From Sycobia sp. Sy_11 (lineage: Eukaryota; Arthropoda; Insecta; Hymenoptera; Epichrysomallidae): 64,000 nucleotides of DNA. The notes below the pieces were generated by a model. The model did not search any database. It had not been told where the DNA came from and saw only the letters and a program-made list of their open reading frames with translations. A program made the position numbers and the translations under genes. Location: positions 1,178,001-1,242,000 of the forward strand of contig JACCIC010000125.1 in the NCBI GenBank assembly GCA_018907035.1. Direction: 5' to 3'. Shown piece after piece: positions 1 through 11,390 of this stretch; position 1 is the stretch's first letter; each line of letters starts with the position of its first letter.

Positions 1-716
1 AGATATGAGAAAGCTATATGTAAAATGAGTGCAGCGCCTGTTCGCAATCTATCAAAAGCAACAACGTACTTTTTTCATTCAATTCAGAGCATTTTCCAAT
101 ATTCAATCGTAATAAAGACGAATTTTTCCATCGACATATTACAATGAGTGAAAACTGGACATATCACTGCACTTCAAAGTCCAATTGGCATGCTACTGGA
201 TGGACTCAACGCGATGAAGCGAATCGACTGCGTGGACAGACGCAACAGTCGGGTAGCAAGGGTATAAGTATTTTGGAATGCACATGGTATAATATTCATC
301 AATTTCCTTCAGAAAGGAAATACCTATCATCCTTAATTAGATTATTACCTTGTAGGAAGATTTAAAGGAAAAAATCGCAAATAAGTTCCCGTTTAATGAA
401 AAACGTGTCATTTCATCAAGACAATGCACCGCCTCACAAATTAACGAAGACGATAGCAAAGTTGCATGAATTAGACTATGAACTGTTTTTTCATCCATCG
501 TATTGTCCAGATCTGCCCCCCCCCCCCAGCAGTAACTTTGTCATGTTTGCATATCCTATAAGAATGCTCGCTGAAAAAAAATTTAGCACTGATAAAGAAG
601 TGATCACTGAAAGTAAGGCTTATTTTAAGGCTAAAGGTAAATCCTACTATAAACATGGTATCGGAAAATTATTTAATTGTTATAATTATTGAATCGTCAT
701 CGACGGCGGTTAAATA
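1..716 (+). pseudogene. mariner transposase pseudogene (central to C-terminal part)
   Basis: Remnant of a Tc1/mariner DD34D transposase, the enzyme that cuts and pastes the element at TA sites. Mariner similarity begins at the first bases of the window, so the 5' part lies outside it. It then moves between frames: a segment read near 93-260 carries a degraded 'DETWIH' block (seen as MSENWTYH), and a second part from 396 carries HQDNAPPH with the second catalytic Asp at about 420. A run of 12 C (516-527) sits where the 'PDLAPSD' motif should be; it adds residues, and the third catalytic Asp is replaced by Asn (SSNF). The C-terminus (YYKHGIGKL) is followed by an in-frame TGA and ends near 716. 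Several frameshifts and stops make it dead. Confidence 0.85.
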
Positions 717-2465
717 GAATAATAAAATTCAGTTTTACCAAGAAAAGTAATTTACTATGTTAGCCTACAATCTTTTCAGACCAGCTGTCATCTTATTTAT
801 TGATGTTAAAAAATTTTCTTCGATTAAAATAAATAAATTCTTTAATCTGTCTTCACTAAACTTTTGCTTGAATTAACTGAAAATAATTTATTAAAATAAA
901 AAAATATTTTCTTTATTTAAACAAGTATTTTTATCATCAAAAATTTATTTTTTAAATAAAAAAAACGATTTTTATTTCTTATACATGTTTTACATTTTCA
1001 GTTTATATTTTACCATTGTTACTTTGGACATTCTATGTATTGATAAATTCGAAATAAATTAGACAACTAAATGATTTATTTTTATACCTAGTTGTCAACA
1101 TAGTAAATATCCTTATTAACATTCAATCTCATCCAAATGTAAAAGCATCAATTTCATAACACAAAAATTTTATTTCGCATTCAGATAATCATGAATGATA
1201 GAAGCTTCTTATATAGTAATGATAGTGATTTCCAGCCACTTGCAAGATAGAACATATAGGTAGCCACTTAGTGACAAAAATAAAATGTAACATTTATAAT
1301 TCTTGGTGAAAAATAGTTGTCAGTTCAATAAGACCACCGGCCACCACATAATATAAATAGATATCATTTTTTACGAAAGTAAGGTCTCTCTTTCGAAAAT
1401 TTTTTGCGCTTGTCAAACTTTAATTGGAATTTTTAAAGGAAACAATTTTCTTTTACATTTAAAACATAGATTATTATTTTCAAGAATATATGTTTTAAAT
1501 TTAAGAAGATAGTGTTCAATTTTTATTTTTTACGTATAAAAGAATATATAATTTCATTTAATTATAATTTAATATATATTTCATTTAAATAAATATGATA
1601 AACTAATGTTCAGTAATTTGTTTTTTTGCTTCAGACAAATATAGGTAGTAATGAAGTATTCTATACATTTGTTACTAAGAAATTATTCCCTTAATATTGA
1701 TTTCTTGATTTACATAAATGTAATTTCTATCATTATGTAAATTTCTTATGATTTTTTCATATATATATTGTTTGATTTAAGAATTTGTTTTCGTATTGTA
1801 AAAAGATTTTTCTTTAAATACATATTTGTTTGATTCAAGAAACATTTACTGTGGTAAATTAAATATTTTGTTAATTGAATGAAATGATTTTTTACTAAAA
1901 ATATATAAAACTATATAATACGAAATTTTTTTCAGTAAAACTTTTCAGTAAAATTTTTTCTAATCAAACTTTCTGTATCTAAGTAAGTAATTAGATATTA
2001 AGGTCAGGGAAAGCAATTATTTTTAACAGCATGATTATCTTTATTATAAAAATTATCGAATTTAATTTTTTGAAGCCGCACTTTCATAAATTTAGTGAAA
2101 AACTTGAATCGATAGATATTTTATAATAACATATGTTTAAGATAGTAACTTGTCATTCTATTTTACTAACAAAAATTTTCAAGCTTTATAGCACTGTCAA
2201 CTAAATTATAAATAATATTTTTTCTGTAGTACGTATATGATGATTGGAATAGAAATTTCAGTTCTACTGTTGGATAAAAATATTATATGCTAATTATAGT
2301 TTTTTATTAACGAATAATCTAACAAATTTATAATAAATATACTATGTATTATATTTATACGAAATATAGTATGTATTAATAATACTATATACTATTTGTA
2401 TAAGTATGTTTGATTAAAGAATTTGTAACTATGTTTTCATAATAAAACCTTACATTTTAGGAAAA
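717..2465. other. AT-rich intergenic/intronic stretch, no gene seen
   Basis: Very AT-rich DNA with homopolymer runs and no open frame of note. I see no transposon protein similarity, RNA gene or clear tandem repeat. Confidence 0.6.
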
Positions 2466-2886
2466 GCGCTGGAAACATACATGGAAGTATCTTCCATCGG
2501 AAGCAATAACTTTTCCCACCTTTCAGGTAATTTATGAATTCCAGACTAAAAAATTTCTCGTCTTCCATTGATCGAAACAAGAGATAGTCATATGGTCCTA
2601 AGTCTGGACTGTAAGGCAGGTGAAGTAAAATGTCGCATCACCTATTCTCCAAATAGTGTTTGATCGAAACTGCAACATGTGGCCGAGCGTTATTGTAATG
2701 AAAAATGTCGGACTGATACCTGGTCTTACATTCCAGTGGTTTTTCCTGTAATGCTCGCTTCAAGCGAATAAGTTCGGTTCGATATAATGGTACTTTGATG
2801 GTTTTACCACTCACAAGCAGTTTGTAGTATACGACAGCCTTTTGATCCCACCACTGCAGAGCATAACAGTACTTACGTGAATATTT
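2466..2886 (-). pseudogene. mariner transposase C-terminal fragment
   Basis: Read on the minus strand, this gives the C-terminal half of a second, different mariner lineage. A 'WWDQKAVVYYKLL' block comes first (near 2830-2870), then HYNNARPHVA, then LPYSPDLGPYDYLLFRSM. The usual 'HDNARPH' second catalytic Asp is Asn here. The reading frame also carries a stop after the YLENR segment and a loose C-terminus. The N-terminal half is missing: just beyond 2890 the sequence changes to the start of another mariner (2917 onward), which suggests insertion of one mariner next to or into another. Confidence 0.75.
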
Positions 2887-2916
2887 CTTTTTTTTATGTT
2901 TAGCGTTACCATAATA

Positions 2917-3709
2917 CGAGGGGCGGTCAATAAGTCCTTAGAAAATCTAAGAGATGGCGCTCGTAGCATCGCAAACGGTCTGTTTCTAGCAAGCTTCATT
3001 CCTCACTAGGTATCTGGCAAAGTTGCAGCCATATTCATATAGTGGTTTCCTTTTTATCGTCAGTTGAAGTAAATAACTTTTGTTTACTTAAGAAAATGTA
3101 ATAAATGAGTTTAGAGCGGTGATTAAACATTTCTATTTAAAAGGCTTAACAGCAAAAGAAATAAAAGCTGAGTTGGATTCAGTTGATGGCACATCTGCCC
3201 CTGTTTTTGCAACAGTTTACAATTGGATAAATGAATTTAAACGTGGCCGTACATCAACAGAAGATGAACATCGTTCAGGACGTCCCGTAGATGTGAGTAC
3301 ACCGGAAATGATCGATAAAATCCATGGTATTGTGTTAAGTGACAGAAGAAGAAAATTGCGCGAAATAGTTAAGGCCACAGCGGTTTCAAAAGATACCGTC
3401 GTTTTGATTTTGCACGATTAGTTGGCTATGGAAAAAAGATTTGCGAAATGTGTGCCGCGTTTGCTCTCAGCTGAGAAGAAACGTAACCGCGTGGTCTCTT
3501 CTAAAGCTCTTTTGGGGCGTATGCGTGGTAACCCAGATGAGTTTCTGTGTAGATTAATCACTGTAGATAAAACATGGATACATGAATTCAATTCTCTCGA
3601 GACGAAAGAACAGTCTAAACAATGGATTATTAAAGGCGGACGGGCTTTAAAGAAGGCAAAGACGGTGAAATCAGCTGAAAGGATTATGGCTATTATTATT
3701 GTATATTAG
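2917..3709 (+). pseudogene. mariner transposase pseudogene (N-terminal half)
   Basis: N-terminal DNA-binding half of a mariner transposase. The protein signal runs from about 3093 to 3709 in one frame with a single stop (TAG at 3419-3421). It contains the HTH-type region (FYLKGLTAKEIKAEL), the GRTSTEDEHRSGRPVDV linker, the second helix-turn-helix region and a 'VDKTWIHEF' block holding the first catalytic Asp (usually DETWIH). The expected ATG has been lost upstream. The sequence just after 2917 (gaggggcggtcaataagtcc) looks like a mariner terminal repeat, but I cannot find its partner. Similarity stops abruptly at 3709, so the second and third catalytic residues are absent. Confidence 0.8.
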
Positions 3710-3714
3710 GAAAA

Positions 3715-4035
3715 GGTCGAGACTCTCAAGACTCTGCATTAAAATTTTGTATCAACCATGTTAAACAGTTTCCAAAAATTAGGCTGCTCAATTCCTATTT
3801 GATCATTTAGAATACTTTTCGGAAAATTCTGAGGCATCAGTGAAGAAATGAGGGAAAGGTTTCATCAGGACTTGAAATCAAAAGAAATTATTAAGGTAGA
3901 TAGGATGAGTGAATGATGGAAGATTATTACTGGTCTTTGATGAGATATGACAACATATCTGTTACTTCGAAAGGGAACTTACTGGAACGATCATTCAAGG
4001 AAGAATGAAAACGTTTTTGTAAGAAAGTCTAGTGA
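3715..4035 (+). pseudogene. fragment of a many-copy arthropod ORF family of unknown function
   Basis: Across broken frames the stretch reads 'LNSFQKLGCSI', 'SEEMRERFHQDLK', then 'DYYWSLMRY' and 'HSRKN'. From memory, these blocks occur in the same order in a protein family repeated many times in arthropod genomes (SEE.GERFHQD.K, RYQGRW, DYCWSL, HSRKS near the C-terminus). The function of that family is not known to me. It directly abuts the truncated mariner at 3709. Several stops and frame changes show that it is not functional. Confidence 0.5.
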
Positions 4036-5700
4036 TTGGAATATAGTAATATTATTACGATAATATTTCTATTTTAATTTGAAGTCCTAATGAATTGCAT
4101 AGGAATGCGAAAAAGTATTTTTAGTTCTCTTGAACTTTTCATAAAGAATTGGCGGTACACGAAAAACTCGTCGCTTGTCACAAAGCTTGAGTGTTAAGGA
4201 ATTTGGGTTTTGGAGATTTAGGTTTACAGCGTCAGAGGTTACAGGGTTACGAAAATTGGGTTATGAGATTCGAAGTTTATAGCCCCACTTGTTAAAGGGT
4301 TTTATGCTTCAGAAAAGAGGGTTTATAGCGTTACCGATCATAAGCTTCCTGGATTAAAGCAGAAATTCTATTCTACTTCTAACGCTAGACGTTTACAGCG
4401 TAGCTAATTAATTACTTTAATATAGCTAAAAAATCTCATTACAGCCTTAAGGTGAGCATATATCGAATAGATTAGGCAGATGGAATACAAAAGAGATAAG
4501 ATTTTATTCTTACGTCCCAAAAATGTATTAAAAATATTTTAGTTTTATTTTGGAGATACTATAATCAAAATGCCAAAATAGAAAATTTTATTGAATGATA
4601 TCTCCGTGAAAAAAAATTCTACGTTGCTCACGATCCTGATTATGTCCGAAGAACCATGATCGGATGAGAAGTGACCCACTCTAATATACCGAAATCTACT
4701 CGCTGAAATATAAAAACTAATTCTCCCAGAAAAGATTATCAGTGTGTGTCAGCTGATCAAGCTCGCAGAATCCGTATGTATTCTTTTCGCAGCATAATAA
4801 TATGCCACTGCCGTTACCTGAGCAGTGTATCATGCCCGAAATGACCTTCCACGAAGTGAAACAGCCTTGATGAAAGCCCAGATACGGGAATTATGGTAAG
4901 AGGCAGGCTTAAGAGCCACGTCTTCAGATTTAAAGGCGCCTGAGGTTGCACCTCTTACTACTCAAAGAGACAATCACGACTCTCGCTCAACGTCACTATG
5001 TGCAGGGAAGCGAAGAATTCGCGACAGACACAGTCAAGAAAAGTTCGCTATTATAATACCAGACGCTGCGACATTGGTTAAGTGAGGGGCTGCGCAAGCG
5101 TATACTCTAATCTGGCACAGAAGGCAGTTACGCCAAACTGGACTTGAAATTCAATGGGACTTTTTACATTTCAGAGCAACTCACATCGTCGATATGAAAT
5201 CCCGCAATTTCTATAATGACCGCCAAGGTGATGATGCGTTCAGAACCGAAGTATCTTCGGGCGAAGAATGCGGCTCTAATGCGTTTGAACGCAATGTCGA
5301 GGCAAGCGACCGTAGTAACATTATAATACCACAAGTTTACGTAAGCCGACTCGATGATGTGACCAATTGTAATCTTGAATCAATCATGGAAAGCGATATA
5401 CTCGCGAACAAGGTGACCTGAGCGACCATAGATACTACATCGCATAAAGGAGGGAGTTATAATTCGTCGAGATGTTGTAATGAGAACCGCTATGAAGCCA
5501 TACGATAGCGAACTTGCTTGTCATTGCGGCATATCCTTAGCGAAGCGAAAAGTAGCTCACGTCGGGAAATTCCGCCCTCAGCGTTATAACGGGAGCTATC
5601 TCCCCGCCGCATTCAGGCAGTTATACGAGCAAGGATACTCCTTGAGTAAGAATTTACTAACAGTATCGGACGCGTACTTGCACTCTGATCTTTGAAGCCT
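4036..5700. other. unassigned stretch with a moderately GC-rich island
   Basis: From 4036 to about 4740 I see nothing recognisable. From about 4740 to 5700 the base composition is less AT-rich and several frames are open, e.g. 5194-5421 (75 codons) and 5480-5695 (71 codons) on the plus strand. I recognise no protein family in any frame on either strand. It may be an LTR or leader of an old element, or a chance island. Confidence 0.3.
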
Positions 5701-5905
5701 CGCCCTACAACGTCTACCTTCATTGTTTCCTTTCTCATTTTCCTCCTTCCTCCTTATTATATTGTCCTTAAAAAAATATTTATGTAAATAATTTTCCCAG
5801 TTTTGCAATCAGGCTGTGGTTGCTATGAAAGATAAATGCTTCATCGAGCTGTCACGCTTTGACTACCCGCGTATGGAGGGTCTTGGAGATATCTTGCAAG
5901 CTGGA

Positions 5906-6421
5906 TCATACGCGAACATCTATACGTGTACATATTTTCATGTATATTTGTGATAGGGTAGCGACGGAGCTAAGGAACGCGAAAGGTAAGTGAGGCAGAG
6001 AGGGAGAGAGAGAGAGAGAGAGAGAAAGAGAGTAAAGAGGACTGATCCAATGTGCGCGAGTCACGAGTGTTGATTGGCAAAAACCTTGTACCAAAGGTTT
6101 CTTTTCTGATATTATTACTCCCGTCGTCGGTATTAACCGTTTATTTTTTGGTCGGCCTGTGCTTGTGCCCTCGTGTAGATGTTTTGGTGTTATTTTCTCG
6201 TCGAGGCTGTGATTTTTTACGTCTATCTGAACCTTTATTGTTCCGGAATGGAGTTCATAGCACACAATCCCACCGAGACCTCGTTGCCTACTGCACATTC
6301 GTGGCACTATTTTATTAGGCGGACTTTGAATCTTCTCAGACACGACACAATACGTTAGGAAAATACAGCACACAAGAAAACAGTGCGCCATGTTTTTGTG
6401 TCTTGTAAATGACAGCCCGTA

Positions 6422-6460
<39 letters not shown>

Positions 6461-6487
6461 ATCTACATGCATGCGCGTGGCTAACAT
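5906..6487 (-). CDS. hypothetical 193-residue ORF between GA and CT tracts
   Basis: The longest frame in the first 15 kb that I could not assign. A later in-frame Met (about 6390) would give a hydrophobic, signal-peptide-like start (MAHCFLVCCIFLTYCVVS). The ORF ends are made of microsatellite sequence: an Arg-Glu repeat from the CT tract at 6424-6456 at the N-terminus, and a Ser-Leu repeat from the GA tract at 6002-6033 near the C-terminus. No domain is recognised, and low-complexity ends make chance openness likely. I see no good splice sites that would tie it to the minus-strand exons. Confidence 0.2.
6002..6033. repeat. (GA)n microsatellite
   Basis: Nearly pure GA dinucleotide tract on the plus strand, about 400 bp from a CT tract. 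Confidence 0.95.
6424..6456. repeat. (CT)n microsatellite
   Basis: Pure CT tract. It is the reverse complement of the GA tract at 6002-6033, so the two could pair as an inverted repeat. Confidence 0.95.
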
Positions 6488-7413
6488 AGTATCATCGGTC
6501 TAGGATCCACTCACACTTGTGTAATTTATGTACCTGAATTTGATTCATTTTTCATCTTAGTAAACTATTTACATTGTGTTTTTATACATGTGCATATTCT
6601 TTGTCTTTCCTTTTCCATTCTTTTGATCTCCAACTGTACTCTACGTGACTTCCATACCTCACTAGCCATCCCTCTGCCTTGCCGAAATCCGTTCGAGGCT
6701 TAGACGAGTCGAGTACCCTCTCTGGAATGGTCGTATTCACCAAACTCGTGTTCAGAGCGAATGTATGGACCGTTACAACATATAGTAACAGGAGAAAGAA
6801 ATATCAAGTTTCAAACATATTAATTTTCTTCTTATTTTTAGGAAAATCTTACATTTGTCACGAGAATTTGAATAAAGGAATGATTTTTGAAAAACTATTA
6901 ATGCATTTATATAGACAGAAATACAATTTTTTCGTTGTTATAAGTTGATCTTGTGCAGGATTTTTGTTTCTTCATAAAAACGATAAAAAGAAGTATTTCA
7001 TGATTAATACTAAATAAATATATAAAACGTATTTAATAAAATTACCTCTTCTTTTAAAAAGTGATATCACAAGTAATTGTAATGAGAAAAAAGTAAGTTA
7101 TAAGTTTAAAATAACTAAAATATTTTTACGGCTTTAAAGATTTGTTTCAAATTTTTTCAAATACTTCAACTAATCAATTCTTTATATTTTTTTTTATTGA
7201 AGATTAATATTCAGTGGGTGTAAATATATATGACTAATGCGATTTCTATTTTTGAAGCCTTCTAAAATTGTTTAAAGAATAATAATTAAATTAAAAGTAA
7301 GAACAAATGAAACTGAAAAAACTTAAGTCATACCCTATTATGTTGTCACGATCCATCAATTAGTAAATTTCAAAAATTTAGAATTTTCGGCAGAAAAAAG
7401 TTTTCGAATTTAC

Positions 7414-7515
7414 CTTCTGAAGTGAAGTCTGAGGACTCTTCTTTTGTCTCATAATTTTCAAACCGCTGCTCTTAATGGCCCTTATGCGTCTACGACTTCT
7501 TTGAATAACTCGTAC
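7414..7515 (-). CDS. candidate internal exon of a host gene (unknown product)
   Basis: On the minus strand, an AT-rich acceptor (TTATTTTAG) precedes GTACGAGTTATTCAAAG, and the stretch ends CAGAAG followed by a GTAAAT donor. The enclosed 102 nt are exactly 34 codons, open in phase 0. They encode a basic segment (VRVIQRSRRRIRAIKSS ...) rich in Arg, Lys and Ser. The exon at 59220-59389 on the same strand ends in phase 0, so the two can be joined without a frame break. I infer that they belong to one gene with a ~51.7-kb intron. The downstream exons would lie to the left and I did not find them. Without a transcript, a chance open stretch with splice-like edges cannot be excluded. Confidence 0.5.
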
Positions 7516-7519
7516 CTAA

Positions 7520-8874
7520 AATAATCAAATATTTGTTAATTCGACATTATATTATAATTTTTCGAAGTCATCGCTTAAAAAGTTTTCAGAAAATATAATA
7601 ATAATATGTTTATAATTCTTGAAAAAAATAATTTTGTTTGTTGAAACAAAGGATGAAAAATTGAACGAGTCAAATAAATTTGTTGTTCCAGATCGGTATT
7701 AATATTAGCTTGTTTGAATTAAATAAATGTAATTAAATAAAGTATTCTGTCAAATATATAATTTATTAATATGAGTGGTGCATGTTTAAACGACAGTATT
7801 ATCAGAAACGTATCCCTGGGGTGCTTAAGAACCGCGTTCAATGCGAGTTAATAAAAAGGTATCACTTATCTGTCACAGAGCTGGTGTGCATCTACTTTAC
7901 GAATGCTACGATCAACGATAACGATAGATATATAAAGTATAAAACCGATATTAAAGAGTAACTACTCCAGGACTAAGTTACTACCCTAGCATAAAGATTG
8001 CGCAATACTCTTTTATATTTAAATATAAATATATTTTTTTCCCGTCTAGGCTCCCATCCAAGATAAAAATTTAACCGATTTATTAAACAGTTAAAGAAAG
8101 TTTATGTAAAAAAAAATTTTAATGTAAATTTATTTTTCTTTAGATAATTTTATTCTTTAATAATATAGATTGAATTCAATTCAACCATAAAGAAGACGTA
8201 GCAGACGAGCATTTTCTACATTTGCGCAGAAAGGTTTCTTTTCGATCTTTGACGTCTTTACCAAAATTGTTTACTTGTAAAATAACACAATCAATTAATA
8301 TTTCTGAAACATTGAAGATGATCCTTTTGGTTGATTAGATATTGAGACATATCATTTTACATAATAAAAGAAACTTCATTAATTCTGTTTGGAGAAGTAG
8401 TTAGAAAATTTTCAACTGAAAATACCAACTATAAAAATATATATAATATATTCGCAAGATAAGTATTGGCACTTTTATTGCTTAAACTTTTAACAAATTT
8501 TAGTTACTGTCTATCTTTTCCATTAGAAAAATTAGAAGAGGAAATGGAGCGGAAAAATAAACTCACACATTCAGTGACATTGATTCTTTCATTTTTCTTT
8601 ATATTATAGTAAACGGTAGATCACGTGACGCCGACGTTGCTGCTGAAGAGACGTCAGCTGGAGAATCCTTGTCGCGCAATAAGTCGTTTGAATTCGATTG
8701 CGTCCGTAATAGAACTAAGCTCGTCTCCTGCTTCCGACTTTCTCCGGTCCTGTAATTCGCCACAAATGAAGGGAAGCAGTAACTCATCGATGCCCCTTAT
8801 CAATTGACAGAGCTTACGGAGGAAAACGCCAATAAGAAGGAGAAAAAAAAGAACATACCATATATTTGCCATTA
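7520..8874. other. AT-rich stretch with weak small ORFs
   Basis: Mostly AT-rich sequence with no family match. A 72-codon minus-strand frame (8654-8872) has a hydrophobic start and runs out of the BEL/Pao fragment to its right. Another minus-strand frame (8599-8787) overlaps it. Neither is supported by a convincing donor site or family match, so I leave them unassigned. Confidence 0.3.
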
Positions 8875-9240
8875 TACCATGATACGGAAGGTAGTCATCA
8901 TGAAACCAAGGTGCACTCTATTCTTCCTCTATAAGTCAATGCATATGTCACAGCTCCAAATATGCTCGCATGAAGTGGTCATATTCCTCTGTGAATAACG
9001 GGTCCCATGTCATGCGTCGATGAAGCGATGGTAAGAAGTTCCGGGCGATCATCAAACTTTTATCCAATGACGCAAGACTCGGGGATAATGGGGAGAGGGA
9101 CGATATATCGCCCAGCAGCATCGCGGCGGTATTTCATTGTGTACACAGACTCACACGTCAGTTCAATGTCGGATGATCTCTATGTTAGAGGAACCTCCTC
9201 TATCGCCCAAAAATGCTACAAAGTATTTGTGAGGATCTCG
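8875..9240 (-). pseudogene. BEL/Pao retrotransposon pol fragment
   Basis: The minus strand reads, across a few stops and one frame change, as the linker between protease and reverse transcriptase of BEL/Pao elements. 'HFWAIEEVPL' comes first, then 'RRDAAGRYIVPLP' (the family's 'RD..GRY.V.LP' block), then 'RRMTWDPLFTEEYDHFMRAY', 'LEL.HM' and 'DYLPYHGIM' (the usual YLPHH block). The order matches the family. The reverse transcriptase core is absent: similarity ends near 8875 just after the YLPYH block. The antisense plus-strand frame at 9007-9384 is a shadow of this fragment. Confidence 0.7.
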
Positions 9241-9389
9241 TGCCAGGGTGTGATTGAAAGGCTTGGAAAGCTCACTTTGTCACGCGAACATGGAATTTAC
9301 CGAGCAGTAAGTTATACTCTCATTAGGAATTTTGATTTTTCGAAATCGAAAAAGGAGAATGTGCCATGGAGAATTACTACCTGATATTA

Positions 9390-10779
9390 CAGGAACAGTG
9401 TTCTGTGATTCATCAAGCTAAGGAAAAATAAATAGCTTATTAGTTTAATTATTATTTAATCACATCCAATAGGACTTAGATTCGAAAATATCTGTTTATT
9501 TGAAATCACTAAATCAGCTCTTGTGGAGCAGAGAAAACCTATAGAAAAATTCAGTGCGATAACTACTGATTAAGAAAATCCGTTCCGTAGTGGTATGCTT
9601 GCGTGGCATTGAAACTATTTGAATTCAGTAACCATGTCACATTTCGTAGACTCGGATACCGAATTAGTTAGTCTCACATCTTCTGTTCGCATTGTTGTAT
9701 ATGAAAAAAAACTTAAAGGATAAACAAGATATCAGTGTCGGCACGGTCACCCGTTCAAATAGTGGCTGCGATGAATGCTTCTTAAACTTGCTGATCATCC
9801 GTTATTAGTTATTAATAGGAATAATCGTTGGATATGATCTATGTGAAATTGAAAAACTATTTAATTTTTTTATATTAATAATAAGTGCAATGAAGGACAA
9901 TAAGTTGAACTAAATGAGAAGACATTTTGTTAAGATTATAATATTATTCATTCATGAACTATATAATTAAGCTATAGATCTATTATTATATGTTTTTCGA
10001 AAAATATATATTAAAGGAAAAAAATAAGATCTACGTATTTTATGTAAAAATTAGCAGACATTATCGAACTTGCTTCAACTTCCGCTTTTATATTGATAAA
10101 TAAACAAAGTCTGTTAGCGTTGTTAGAAAGATTCGTAAAAACTTTTAATATTGCTGTTCATATTTACGATGGTAAAAATAATTTAAAAGCTTTCATCCAG
10201 CTCCACAACGAAATTCATATTATATGTACTATTTATCTGCTTAAGAGCAGTCACCATTTAGTAATGATTTTTCTCTAACTCCGTATACTTCTTCCTCGGG
10301 AAGGAAATTGCTCGAGCCACCCTACAGACATAGATAATATAAAAATGTTTCTTAGATTCAGATTTTTTTCAGAAAAGATAATCATTTATCTTACCCTGAG
10401 AATTCTGTTGAGTCTTGCTTGCTTTTTAGAAGGTAGATTCGATTTTGTTGTAGTTTTCGATCGTAGCGGCACCAATGAATTCCTCATTAGCCACAGGCTG
10501 TTCATATAGCCATTCTCTACTTTAGTTGCTGACTCATCTATTGCTTCCTATACTATATCCTTCTTCTATTAGCTCCTCTGCAACATCTATTCAGTAATTA
10601 TAGTGTCCCTTACATTATTGTGAAATGTCACCCTTTTCTGTATTACAGACTGTTCATTGGTTTTCAAATCTCCTCTCTTTAATTCTGCATATACATCTCC
10701 CTGTATTCATCCAATATGTTTGGATAAAAGTGTTCTTATCATAGTAGTCTTTTCATAAAAATGTTTTCCTTTTTTGTGT
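9390..10779. other. AT-rich stretch without a recognised gene
   Basis: A few short open frames (e.g. 10093-10278 plus) with no family match. The right end merges into the polymerase fragment that follows. Confidence 0.4.
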
Positions 10780-11390
10780 TGCATCATATGATAAATCCAT
10801 GTATGGATTGTTCGCTTATGTATATAGCGATTATAGCATTTCTTTTTCAATGAATAATATCATATAAATATCAGCTAAAAGCTCTAATTCAATTTTTGTC
10901 ATTTTAAGAGCAGTTGCAAATGTCTATCTTGATGTAGAGTAAAAATGAACAGGAGATGAACTCGAATCTTTCAAAAATATCAAGGAGTAGTAAACCTCTG
11001 TTTTTATGTAAAAATCTGAATGTTCTCCTAAAGTTTTTATATTGAATCTATCCCATACTTGAACAGCATACTTTAGTCTTCTTCACAAATGTGTAAATCT
11101 GTTAATTTATTAAAAAATTAATTTTTCTCTGGTAGTTTTGTAGATGATAATGTATCTAATCCATCTACAAAATCGTATGGAAATACACCTTTACGTTTAA
11201 GAAGATCAATATTTTCATTAGAGAATCCATCTGATAAAATTCCTTTTCGGTATTGAAAAATTTCCAAGTGTAAAATGGACTTGTTTAATGCTGATGATAA
11301 AAATCGTTTGATAAAAGGTAGACGATTGATAAATCGTTTGATAAATTTTCGATGGCGATGATACATTTTATTGATGATAAAATTCATCAA
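10780..11390 (-). pseudogene. protein-primed family-B DNA polymerase fragment (Polinton/Maverick-like)
   Basis: The minus strand gives blocks of the 'DNA_pol_B_2' family used by Polinton/Maverick elements and related viruses for protein-primed replication. 'LLKRKGVFPYDFVDGLD' with 'TKLPEKN' lies near 11118-11215. A frame change follows, then 'LLLLDIFERF', then 'ALKMTKIELELLADIYMIL' near 10830-10900. The order matches the family, going from the exonuclease/linker region to the start of the polymerase domain. The catalytic palm motifs are missing. The fragment has several stops and frameshifts. It is on the opposite strand from the similar relic at 29-33 kb, so it is a separate copy or a rearranged piece. 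Confidence 0.7.

Noticed and set aside
9007..9384. 125-codon plus-strand ORF
   Set aside because: It is antisense to the BEL/Pao fragment, whose minus-strand reading matches a known family.
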